Of a stretch of DNA of 6,095 nucleotides, positions 1 to 6,095 are shown in pieces. The translations under genes were made by a program, and so were the position numbers. Under the pieces are notes generated by a model. It saw nothing but the letters and a program-made list of their open reading frames with translations, was not told the DNA's origin and made no database searches. The stretch is from assembly GCA_002383425.1 (NCBI GenBank), contig DFYV01000079.1, positions 31,082-37,176 of the forward strand. The letters run 5' to 3'. The DNA comes from Bacteroidales bacterium UBA4073. Lineage in GTDB: Bacteria > Bacteroidota > Bacteroidia > Bacteroidales > Tenuifilaceae. Position 1 is the first letter of the stretch. The number at the start of each line of letters is the position of its first letter.

Positions 1-27
1 CTTTATGAACTTTATGAACTTTATAGA
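1..27. repeat. 9-bp tandem repeat (CTTTATGAA), cut by window edge
   Basis: CTTTATGAA occurs twice back to back (1-9 and 10-18), followed by a diverged third unit CTTTATAGA (19-27). The array starts at the first base of the window, so more copies may lie to the left. It runs into the left copy of the 29-bp direct repeat (14-42), so it may be a local expansion of the start of that repeat. No function can be assigned. Confidence 0.75.
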
Positions 28-42
28 CTGAACTCATTTATA
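14..42. repeat. 29-bp imperfect direct repeat, left copy
   Basis: This 29-base stretch starts ATGAACTTTATAGACTG and ends CTCATTTATA. It matches 122-150 at 25 of 29 positions in the same orientation, with mismatches at repeat positions 10, 18, 19 and 26. The two copies are 108 bp apart, start to start, and bracket the 7-bp array. There is no terminal inverted repeat or coding sequence between them, so this does not look like an insertion sequence. Confidence 0.75.
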
Positions 43-52
43 AATATACCCC

Positions 53-115
53 ACGTCTCACGCATCACGTCTAACGTTTAACGGTTAACGTTTAACGCCT
101 GACGTCCCACGCCTT
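53..115. repeat. 7-bp-period repeat array, nine ACGNNNN units
   Basis: ACG recurs in strict 7-bp register at 53, 60, 67, 74, 81, 88, 95, 102 and 109. The nine units are ACGTCTC, ACGCATC, ACGTCTA, ACGTTTA, ACGGTTA, ACGTTTA, ACGCCTG, ACGTCCC and ACGCCTT. The ACG is invariant and the other four bases are mostly pyrimidine or TTA/CTA. The central units (71-97) are the most regular, with TAACGTTTAACG appearing twice 14 bp apart. The array ends about 57 bp before the candidate -33 element of the downstream gene. It is too short and spacer-less to be CRISPR. Function is unknown; a protein-binding array or a dispersed intergenic repeat are both possible. Confidence 0.85.
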
Positions 116-121
116 TCACCA

Positions 122-150
122 ATGAACTTTTTAGACTGGGCTCATTCATA
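122..150. repeat. 29-bp imperfect direct repeat, right copy
   Basis: This copy begins ATGAACTTTTTAGACTG and ends CTCATTCATA, matching 14-42 at 25 of 29 positions. It lies immediately after the 7-bp array and about 23 bp before the candidate promoter of the sensor-phosphatase gene. Together with the left copy it gives the order direct repeat, heptad array, direct repeat, which suggests one composite intergenic element or a local duplication. Confidence 0.75.
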
Positions 151-172
151 TCTAACTAAAATATGAAAAAAT

Positions 173-204
173 TTTGATTGGTAAAGCGTTTTTTAATATC
201 TTTA
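173..204 (+). promoter_or_regulatory. Candidate Bacteroidota promoter of the sensor-phosphatase gene
   Basis: TTTG at 173-176 is followed, after 20 nt, by TATCTTTA at 197-204. This fits the Bacteroidota vegetative promoter pattern (TTTG near -33, TAnnTTTG near -7) except for the last base, A instead of G. It predicts a transcript start near 210 and a leader of roughly 20 nt. The only SD-like stretch is GAAAGAA at 211-217, 12 nt before the ATG, which is weak; this is usual for the phylum. The region is AT-rich, so a chance match is possible. Confidence 0.45.
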
Positions 205-229
205 TCAATTGAAAGAATAGCGGTTTACC

Positions 230-3200
230 ATGAAAAAATTTCTATTCCTTTGGATTTTGTTACTGGTTGTATTTCAGGCGCGGAGCCAAACCTTTAACAG
301 GAATGGCAATCCGTTGATTACCAATTATACCCCCGATATTTATGGTGGTAACGAGCAGGTTTGGTGTGTAGCGCAGGATGATCGTGGGGTAATGTATTTT
401 GGTACCAACGACAATGGAATTCTGGAATACGACGGTAAAACCTGGACGATTATACCCATACCGGAAAACAGATCGGTTCGCTCCCTATGCAAAGGCGATG
501 ACGGCGTTATATACGTTGGCTCAGTTGGTGAGTTTGGATACCTTCAACCATCAGTAAATGGAAAGTTACATTATGCCTCCCTTACACATCATCTGCCCGA
601 TAGCGTAAAGAATATCCTTTCATATATTTATAAGACATACTGGCATAATGGTAAGGTTTACTTTTGCTCACTCTCGTACGTTTTTATATATGATGGCAGA
701 ACGGTAAGGTGTGAATCGCTTGGAAAACAATCCGAGTATGCAAACTTCTTTACCCTTAAGGCGAATGACACTTTCTACGTAAATAGTTACCTTAAAGGTT
801 TAAGAATCTTTACTAGCGATAGTACCCTTGAAGTTATCGGTAATGGTCAGGTTTTCATCCAAAAAAATGTTTACTCAATAGTTGCTCTCAATTCAAAATC
901 GCTACTCATATTTACCGATAATGGTTTCTATGTAAGCTCTAATGGTAGTATTGATGAGGTTGACACACCTACTGGTCTTGCAAAGCAAATGGCTGCTGAA
1001 TCGGCGATACCATACAGTGCCATTAAACTTAATAATGGGAATATTGCCCTGGGGGTTGTGCAATCCGATTGGTTGGGGGTTGTTGAGCTATCACCCGATT
1101 TAAAGACGATTACTCTCGTAAATACCGAAACTGGAATGCATGCTGCACAAGTAGCTGAAATATTCCAACATGCCGATGCTCCTCTATGGGCCACATTATA
1201 TGATGGAGGAATTGGGAAAATTGAGCTGAATTCAAGCATTCGGAAAATTGGTTCAGAGGCAGGTCTTAAAGAAATTGTAATTGACATAATCCGTTTTAAC
1301 GATACATTGTACATTGCCACTTTCAATGGTGTTTACTTTTTAACATATAATAGCAAGGGTGTTCCCAAGGTTAAACCCGTTGAAGGGATTAGCGGTAATG
1401 TTTGGCAGTTTACAGTATTCACGTCACCAGCATCAAAGCCAATTCTGCTGGCTGCTGGTTACCTTGACGGTGTTTTTGAGATTAAAGGTGATGTTGCCAT
1501 CAATGTTAGCCGCTCCCTAATCGACCGATTAGGTTTACAGCAAAAAGTACAGCATCAATGTTTTTCACTTCTTCAATCCACAAATAACCCCAAGCGGCTT
1601 TATATCGGTTTAACATCAGGCGTTGCTTACATGGATTGGGAAAATGGGGGCTGGAGCTATACCGATAACCTCCTGAGGGATTCGGTTCGTTTCGAAATCC
1701 GATCGATGGTTGAAGATAAGAAAGGAAACCTATGGTTAGCTACAAGCACCTCAGGTGTTTATATGATTACTCCCGATCTTAAACATAAGTTCTATGGTAA
1801 GGAAAGTTTTCCTGGTATAAGCAGCTTGCAATACCTAACGGTTTTCACCAAAGCCGACTCGGTTTATGTGCTTTCTGCCGATGGCATTTACCATTTTAGC
1901 AAATCATCTGAACGATTCGAAAAGGGAGGGCTAATTGGCAACATGGCCAACAGGTCAGGGATATACAGGTTTCATACCATTAAAAATGGTTATGCGGCAC
2001 TTTGCTACGATAGTAGTAACAGGGCTTGGGTTGAGCAGTTCGTAAAGGATTCCACAGGTGAATGGATCACCGATAGCCGCCACCTTAAACGTTTACCCGG
2101 GAAATGGGCCGATGCCATTTACTGCGATGGCGGTAATGTACTGTGGATTGGCGTTTCTAAGGAGCTATACTCATTTAACCCTGCTGTACATCGTAATTTT
2201 GATGCTCCTTTCAATGCATTAATTCGGAAGGTTATCTCAAAGGATTCAATACTTTTCGACGGGACTTTCTACATTGAGGATTCCATCCGCCGCATGCCCT
2301 GCAAAGTGCAACAGCCTGCCCAAGTACCTAAGTTACCCTATCACTTTAACGCCATGATTATTTCCTATGCTGCTCCATACTTCGAAAGGGAAGAGGATAT
2401 TGTTTACAGCCATTACCTTGAAGGTTCCGACGAAGAGAAATGGAGCCCCTGGGAGAAGAAAACCGAGACCACCTACACCAATTTACGGGAAGGCAAGTAC
2501 ACTTTCCATGTCAAGGCTAAAAATATATATGGCGATGAGAGTGTTGAAGCGACTTATTCCTTTGAAATTCATCCCCCGTGGTATCGTACCATTGTAGCCT
2601 TCGTACTTTACCTTATTCTTTTTGTTTTTCTGGTTTGGGGAATAGTAAAATGGCACACCCGCCGGTTAATTGCCGAAAAGGAACGGCTTGAACAGATTGT
2701 TCGTGAACGCACAGCTGAGGTTGTAGCCCAGAAAGAGGAAATTGAACAGCAAAAGGAGAAGATTGCTGCACAAAACGAGGAGATAACCAGCAGCATTCAG
2801 TATGCCAGCCGTATTCAGTCGGCGTTGCTCACACCAATAGATCAGGTTAACCGCATTTTCCCCGAAAGCTTCATTCTGTACCTGCCCCGTGATATTGTCA
2901 GCGGTGATTTTTACTACATCACGCAGATGGGAAAGTCAAAAATTGCTGTGGCGGCCGATTGTACAGGTCATGGAGTGCCAGGTGGCTTCATGAGCATGCT
3001 GGGTATATCATTCATCACCCAAATTATTGGCTCAAAAACTGATCTGAAAGCCAATGAGGTACTGAATGAGCTTCGAAAACTGGTTATTTCTGCACTTCAT
3101 CAAACAGGAGAGATAGGAGGGAGTAAGGATGGTATGGATATTGCCATCTCCATAATTGATGAGGAAACCAATACCCTTCAGTTTGCCGGAGCAAACAATC

Positions 3201-3535
3201 CCCTTATACTTATTCGAAATAATGAGTTAACCCACATAAAAGGCGATAAAATGCCAATTGGCATACATATACGGGGCGACCTGTCGTTTACCAATAACGT
3301 AATGCAAATCCAGAAAGGTGATGCTATCTACACGTTCTCCGATGGATATGTCGATCAGTTTGGCGGCGCTGATGGGCGTAAGTTCATGATAAAGCACTTT
3401 AAGGAGTTACTTTTGGAGATACATCAAAAACCCATGAGCGAGCAAAAGGTTATACTTGACGAAACGTTGCGAAACTGGCATGGTAAGAGCCCACGAATTG
3501 ACGATGTGGTGGTTATGGGCGTGCGGATAGTTTAA
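230..3535 (+). CDS. Membrane sensor: periplasmic propeller / Y_Y_Y domain / SpoIIE-type phosphatase
   Basis: Likely a transmembrane receptor whose periplasmic ligand sensor controls a cytoplasmic PP2C-type Ser/Thr phosphatase. A signal peptide spans residues 1-19 (MKKF, hydrophobic core, ARS then Gln20). Residues about 40-651 are beta-propeller, with reg_prop-like repeats such as VWCVAQDDRGVMYFGT (44-59), EIRSMVEDKKGNLWLAT (from 489) and GGNVLWIGVSKELYSFNP (from 634). A Y_Y_Y domain covers about 705-780, a membrane helix about 787-808 and a Glu/Gln/Lys-rich coiled coil about 811-855. The phosphatase domain follows: VSGDFY (Asp893), ADCTGHGVPGGFMSMLG (Asp910), DGMD (967-970), FSDGYVDQ (Asp1038) and RIDDVVVMG (Asp1091-Asp1092), so the expected acidic metal ligands look intact. 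There is no histidine kinase, receiver or HTH, unlike classical Bacteroides hybrid two-component regulators. The ATG fits the signal peptide. The gene is full length and converges on the kinase gene, sharing 4 bp. The substrate is not visible; STAS anti-sigma antagonists are typical for the family. Ligand unknown. Confidence 0.93.
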   Translation: MKKFLFLWILLLVVFQARSQTFNRNGNPLITNYTPDIYGGNEQVWCVAQDDRGVMYFGTNDNGILEYDGKTWTIIPIPENRSVRSLCKGDDGVIYVGSVGEFGYLQPSVNGKLHYASLTHHLPDSVKNILSYIYKTYWHNGKVYFCSLSYVFIYDGRTVRCESLGKQSEYANFFTLKANDTFYVNSYLKGLRIFTSDSTLEVIGNGQVFIQKNVYSIVALNSKSLLIFTDNGFYVSSNGSIDEVDTPTGLAKQMAAESAIPYSAIKLNNGNIALGVVQSDWLGVVELSPDLKTITLVNTETGMHAAQVAEIFQHADAPLWATLYDGGIGKIELNSSIRKIGSEAGLKEIVIDIIRFNDTLYIATFNGVYFLTYNSKGVPKVKPVEGISGNVWQFTVFTSPASKPILLAAGYLDGVFEIKGDVAINVSRSLIDRLGLQQKVQHQCFSLLQSTNNPKRLYIGLTSGVAYMDWENGGWSYTDNLLRDSVRFEIRSMVEDKKGNLWLATSTSGVYMITPDLKHKFYGKESFPGISSLQYLTVFTKADSVYVLSADGIYHFSKSSERFEKGGLIGNMANRSGIYRFHTIKNGYAALCYDSSNRAWVEQFVKDSTGEWITDSRHLKRLPGKWADAIYCDGGNVLWIGVSKELYSFNPAVHRNFDAPFNALIRKVISKDSILFDGTFYIEDSIRRMPCKVQQPAQVPKLPYHFNAMIISYAAPYFEREEDIVYSHYLEGSDEEKWSPWEKKTETTYTNLREGKYTFHVKAKNIYGDESVEATYSFEIHPPWYRTIVAFVLYLILFVFLVWGIVKWHTRRLIAEKERLEQIVRERTAEVVAQKEEIEQQKEKIAAQNEEITSSIQYASRIQSALLTPIDQVNRIFPESFILYLPRDIVSGDFYYITQMGKSKIAVAADCTGHGVPGGFMSMLGISFITQIIGSKTDLKANEVLNELRKLVISALHQTGEIGGSKDGMDIAISIIDEETNTLQFAGANNPLILIRNNELTHIKGDKMPIGIHIRGDLSFTNNVMQIQKGDAIYTFSDGYVDQFGGADGRKFMIKHFKELLLEIHQKPMSEQKVILDETLRNWHGKSPRIDDVVVMGVRIV

Positions 3536-3541
3536 GCTATC
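3526..3541. other. Imperfect palindrome centred on the two overlapping stop codons
   Basis: GATAG (3526-3530) is complementary to CTATC (3537-3541). Between them, the TTAA at 3532-3535 is self-complementary, so 7 of 8 base pairs of this 16-bp palindrome match; the remaining T/G pair is a wobble in RNA. The + strand gene's TAA is 3533-3535 and the - strand gene's TAA is 3534-3532, so both stops sit in the centre. The RNA stem would be short (5 bp plus one wobble) with no U-run on either side. A bidirectional terminator role is possible but weak. Confidence 0.3.
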
Positions 3542-6054
3542 GTGCTGTTAATTTGTTCCTCCAGCTCAGTAATAAAACTCTTGATCCTTCGGTTTAACCT
3601 TTCCATATACAGAGTGGCTGCCTTGTGCTTATCGGATGGGAGTGTTTCAATGCGTTGCAAGATACTTGCAATGTCGTAAACCCTGAACTGGTTAAAGGCC
3701 GATTTCATTTTATGGGCTACAGCAGATGCTTTCTTTAAATCGCGATTTTTTATATACCCATTTAGTTCATCCACGTTCTGGCGGGTATTTTCAAGTAATG
3801 ACTCCAGTATTAGCTTTACCGCCTCCTTGTTTCCACCAGTAAACCGGTATAGCTCATCGATATCAAACTTATTAGAATCGGTTGTTTTTACCCTCCTATT
3901 GTTTAATGCCTGCCTGGGCACTCCAATTACCGGGCTGAGTAATTGCATAAGGTCAGCTTCGGTAAAGGGTTTAATAAGATAACCCGAAAATCCTAAACTA
4001 CTGAAATGTTCAGGGCTATCGACCATATCGTTTGCCGTGATGGCAAATACAGGGATGTTAAAACCGGCATTTTCGATGAGCTGAACAACTTCGTACCCCG
4101 TAATTTCAGGCATCTGAATATCAGTAATAACCGCATGGTAATTCTTTGATTTAAGCAGTTCAACCACCGTTTTGGCATCGCCAATGGCATCGACCTGTAA
4201 CCCTATGCTTTTTGCCATTTCCGTTATTATCAGTCGGTTAACATTATCATCATCGATGATCAGGATTGATGTTCCGGGTTTTATTCGGTAAAGGTTTTTT
4301 TCTTCAAATCCTGCTGTACTACTCTCCTTGATACTGTAAGGTATAACCACTTTAATAATGGTACCTTCGTTTGGTTCACTGGTTAAGGAAATTTCGCCAC
4401 CCTGTAGCTCAACAAGTTTTTTCACAATGGTCAGACCCAAGCCTGTACCCCCAAACTTACGGGATATCCCGCCATCGGCCTGGGTAAATTCCTCGAATAT
4501 TTGCGATTGCATATCGGAGGGTATGCCTATGCCGGTATCGGCTACGGTGAATTGTATTTTAACAGCATCATCTGTTTTTCGGAGTACTGAACCAGAAACA
4601 ATAATGCTACCCTGATTGGTAAATTTAATGGCATTACTGAGCAGGTTAATTAGAACCTGCCTAAGTCGGAAATCGTCGCCAGTAACGTTTTGTGGCAACG
4701 ATTGGTCGATATTCAATAGAATTTGCAGTCCTTTTTCGTTAGCTTTAACCTCAAAAAGCTTAACCACTTCGTTCATCACTTCGCGTGGCGAAAAATTTCT
4801 ACTATCGAACCGAAGCTTACCGGTTGACAGTTTTGAGTAATCCAAAATGTCGTTGATAACTGCCATTAGGTGATTTGAGGAGTTACTAAGCACATCAACG
4901 TACTCCTTTTGTTTCACGTTTAATTCAGTTTTTGATAGCTGACGCGAAATACCTACGATGGCGCTTAATGGCGAACGAATTTCGTGACTCATGTTAGCCA
5001 GAAATTGCTCCTTTAACCGTAAAAGGTTTTCAGCGTACTGTTTTGCCTCAATGAGCTGATTATTGTAAGTGGTATTCCGTGATATATCCCTCATGATTAT
5101 GGCTAAGAGTATAACCAGCACAATAAATGTAATGGTTCCGAATAGCAAGATTTTTAGCAGCGTTCTGTTCAGAACCTCCTGAATATTAACTGATTGATTC
5201 ATTGCTTCGGTTTGCTCCTGTTTCTCAATACTCGATACAATAAGTTGAACCTGATTAAGAATTGACCTGTTCCGGTCGAGTAGTTCCTTTTCCTTTTCAT
5301 TGAGTAGCAAAAGCTGGTTTTGCTGGTCAGCTCTTATGTTATCCAGTATAACTAATAGCCTTTGAATTATTGAGTCCGATATATATGAGGTGTTAGGAAT
5401 AGTATCGTATGAATATTCAATAAATGTGTCGGTTGTTGTGGTATCAATTTTTTCAGGGCCAAGGAAGAAGCGTTTTATCCTGTTTGCCATCGATGCGTTG
5501 TCGTTTTTTCTATAGATTACCGTGTCGCGCTTCACCTGGGTAACTGTTTTTTGTCTGGTAACCTGGTTGTATCGTTGGGTTTCAGCTCCAGCGCTGGCAA
5601 TGCGCTGCATGGCCTTATCGTAAAAAATACTCGTATTTATGTCCTGTCGCATCTGGAGTATTTCCCCTTCAATCTCCCTTTTATTTTGAAGTAGTTTCTC
5701 AATTTTACTTATGGCATTAAGCTGCGATGGGTTATTGTAGGCTAACTTCTGAAGCGATTTTATAGCAGCTTTAACCCTGGGTTGATTTACCTGGTACGAT
5801 TTAAGGTATTCCTGGTTTGAAGTGAGAACAAACATCCTGAAATCGCTATCCTCATTGTAGATTGAGGTTATTAACCTGTTCAGTACTGTAATCTTTTGAC
5901 TGGGAAGGCCAAATCCCTCGCGGGTTGTTTTAATGTCGCTTACACCCCTGTAGGTCATAATGATAGCTGTAACCGAAAAAATAATAATCAGCAAAAAGCC
6001 TGCAATAACTTTTGGCTTTATCCAGTGTGTCCGACTCTTAATTAGGTTTAGCAT
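3532..6054 (-). CDS. Hybrid sensor histidine kinase (HisKA-HATPase-REC-HPt), ArcB/BarA-like layout
   Basis: An inner-membrane phosphorelay kinase of 840 residues from the ATG ending at 6054. Membrane helices at about 16-35 and 299-321 bracket a helical periplasmic region resembling CHASE3-type sensors (for example FRMFVLTSNQEYLKSY, 72-87) and carrying a polar insert at about 161-222. Then come HisKA with the H-box FLANMSHEIRSPL (His357), HATPase_c with N-box NLLSNAIKF (Asn474), DTGIGIP (506-512) and FGGTGLGL (534-541), a receiver with the acidic cluster DDD 601-603, phospho-acceptor Asp645 (ITDIQMP), Thr673 and Lys695 (IKPF), and an HPt domain with His781 (AHKMKSAF). All key residues are present, so full His-Asp-His relay looks possible. 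There is no DNA-binding output, so a separate response regulator must receive the phosphate; none is here. A TTG at 6069 would add five residues, but it lies between a candidate -7 element and the ATG and is less likely. The gene ends within the stop of the convergent sensor-phosphatase gene. Confidence 0.95.
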   Translation of the reverse strand: MLNLIKSRTHWIKPKVIAGFLLIIIFSVTAIIMTYRGVSDIKTTREGFGLPSQKITVLNRLITSIYNEDSDFRMFVLTSNQEYLKSYQVNQPRVKAAIKSLQKLAYNNPSQLNAISKIEKLLQNKREIEGEILQMRQDINTSIFYDKAMQRIASAGAETQRYNQVTRQKTVTQVKRDTVIYRKNDNASMANRIKRFFLGPEKIDTTTTDTFIEYSYDTIPNTSYISDSIIQRLLVILDNIRADQQNQLLLLNEKEKELLDRNRSILNQVQLIVSSIEKQEQTEAMNQSVNIQEVLNRTLLKILLFGTITFIVLVILLAIIMRDISRNTTYNNQLIEAKQYAENLLRLKEQFLANMSHEIRSPLSAIVGISRQLSKTELNVKQKEYVDVLSNSSNHLMAVINDILDYSKLSTGKLRFDSRNFSPREVMNEVVKLFEVKANEKGLQILLNIDQSLPQNVTGDDFRLRQVLINLLSNAIKFTNQGSIIVSGSVLRKTDDAVKIQFTVADTGIGIPSDMQSQIFEEFTQADGGISRKFGGTGLGLTIVKKLVELQGGEISLTSEPNEGTIIKVVIPYSIKESSTAGFEEKNLYRIKPGTSILIIDDDNVNRLIITEMAKSIGLQVDAIGDAKTVVELLKSKNYHAVITDIQMPEITGYEVVQLIENAGFNIPVFAITANDMVDSPEHFSSLGFSGYLIKPFTEADLMQLLSPVIGVPRQALNNRRVKTTDSNKFDIDELYRFTGGNKEAVKLILESLLENTRQNVDELNGYIKNRDLKKASAVAHKMKSAFNQFRVYDIASILQRIETLPSDKHKAATLYMERLNRRIKSFITELEEQINSTIA

Positions 6055-6070
6055 TATGGAAAATATCAAC

Positions 6071-6078
6071 CAAAGTTA
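6071..6078 (-). promoter_or_regulatory. Candidate -7 promoter element of the hybrid kinase gene
   Basis: On the minus strand, positions 6078 to 6071 read TAACTTTG, a perfect match to the Bacteroidota -7 consensus TAnnTTTG. The matching -33 element would fall about 20 nt further upstream, outside the window, so only half the promoter can be judged. It would start transcription near 6065 and leave a leader of roughly 10 nt before the ATG at 6054, which argues against the TTG start at 6069. The element is made from the last, one-base-shorter unit of the adjacent 7-bp array. Confidence 0.35.
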
Positions 6079-6095
6079 AAGGTTAAAGGTTAAAA
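6075..6095. repeat. 7-bp tandem repeat (GTTAAAG), cut by window edge
   Basis: Three consecutive units, GTTAAAG (6075-6081), GTTAAAG (6082-6088) and GTTAAAA (6089-6095), run to the last base of the window. On the minus strand, the coding direction of the kinase, the unit is CTTTAAC, or TTTAACC in another register. The array starts about 20 bp upstream of the kinase ATG. Its period and core resemble the TTTAACG units at 53-115. Its full length cannot be seen. Confidence 0.7.

Noticed and set aside
53..115. CRISPR-like array
   Set aside because: The period is only 7 bp, there are no spacers of usable length, and no cas genes are present.
1..229. Insertion sequence remnant or small gene in the upstream region
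   Set aside because: No terminal inverted repeats, transposase fragment or convincing reading frame is visible; the stretch is explained by short repeats and a promoter.
928..1326. Minus-strand reading frame of 132 codons inside the propeller region
   Set aside because: It is antisense to a gene with clear domain content, the translation has no recognisable motif, and there is no promoter-like sequence specific to it.
230..3535. Classical hybrid two-component regulator (HTCS) identity
   Set aside because: The N-terminal part fits, but there is no HisKA, HATPase, receiver or AraC-type HTH; the C-terminal domain carries SpoIIE/PP2C motifs.
3521..3545. Intrinsic bidirectional terminator at the gene junction
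   Set aside because: The stem is 5 bp plus a wobble, extendable only with a bulge and G-U pairs, and no T-run follows on either strand. Kept only as a low-confidence palindrome.
3993..4190. Minus-strand frame overlapping the kinase receiver domain
   Set aside because: It is a shifted frame of the receiver-coding sequence, whose true frame contains the phospho-acceptor Asp and the conserved Lys.
4358..4840. Plus-strand open frames (4358-4615 and 4616-4840) opposite the kinase ATPase domain
   Set aside because: They are antisense to intact HATPase_c motifs and show no domain features of their own.
6055..6069. TTG start that would add five residues (MIFSI) to the hybrid kinase
   Set aside because: It is in frame, but the ATG at 6054 gives a normal short N-terminus before the first membrane helix, and a candidate -7 element at 6071-6078 would leave the TTG at or before the transcript start. 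There is no SD site to favour the TTG.

Overview
The window looks like chromosomal DNA from a member of the Bacteroidota, most likely a Bacteroidales/Marinilabiliales- or Cytophagales-type organism. Three things point that way: a periplasmic two-component-regulator propeller with a Y_Y_Y domain joined to a SpoIIE-type phosphatase, candidate promoter elements of the Bacteroidota form (TTTG, about 20 nt, TAnnTTTG), and the absence of clear Shine-Dalgarno sites. The exact taxon cannot be read from the sequence.

Layout: 1-229 is intergenic and rich in repeats. It holds a 9-bp tandem repeat at the very edge, two copies of a 29-bp imperfect direct repeat, and between them nine consecutive 7-bp units that all begin ACG. 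A candidate promoter follows. From 230 to 3535 (+) runs a 1101-residue membrane sensor: signal peptide, large periplasmic beta-propeller, Y_Y_Y domain, one membrane helix, coiled coil and a cytoplasmic PP2C/SpoIIE-type Ser/Thr phosphatase. From 6054 down to 3532 (-) runs an 840-residue hybrid histidine kinase: two membrane helices around a periplasmic helical sensor, HisKA, HATPase_c, receiver and C-terminal HPt. The two genes converge and their stop codons overlap within a shared TTAA at 3532-3535, so there is no intergenic spacer. Upstream of the kinase the window ends in a second 7-bp repeat array.

How they may work together (inference): both are inner-membrane signalling proteins with periplasmic sensors, but neither carries a DNA-binding output. 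The phosphatase would act on a phosphorylated partner such as a STAS-type anti-sigma antagonist. The kinase would pass phosphate through His-Asp-His to a separate response regulator. No partner is encoded here. Because the genes face each other they are not an operon; any link would come from a shared pathway or from convergent transcription.

Both protein architectures are familiar in Bacteroidota and I do not see a clearly new system in the coding sequence. The least explained signal is the pair of 7-bp-period repeat arrays. Read in the direction of the adjacent gene, both upstream regions carry the same TTTAAC(G/C) heptad.
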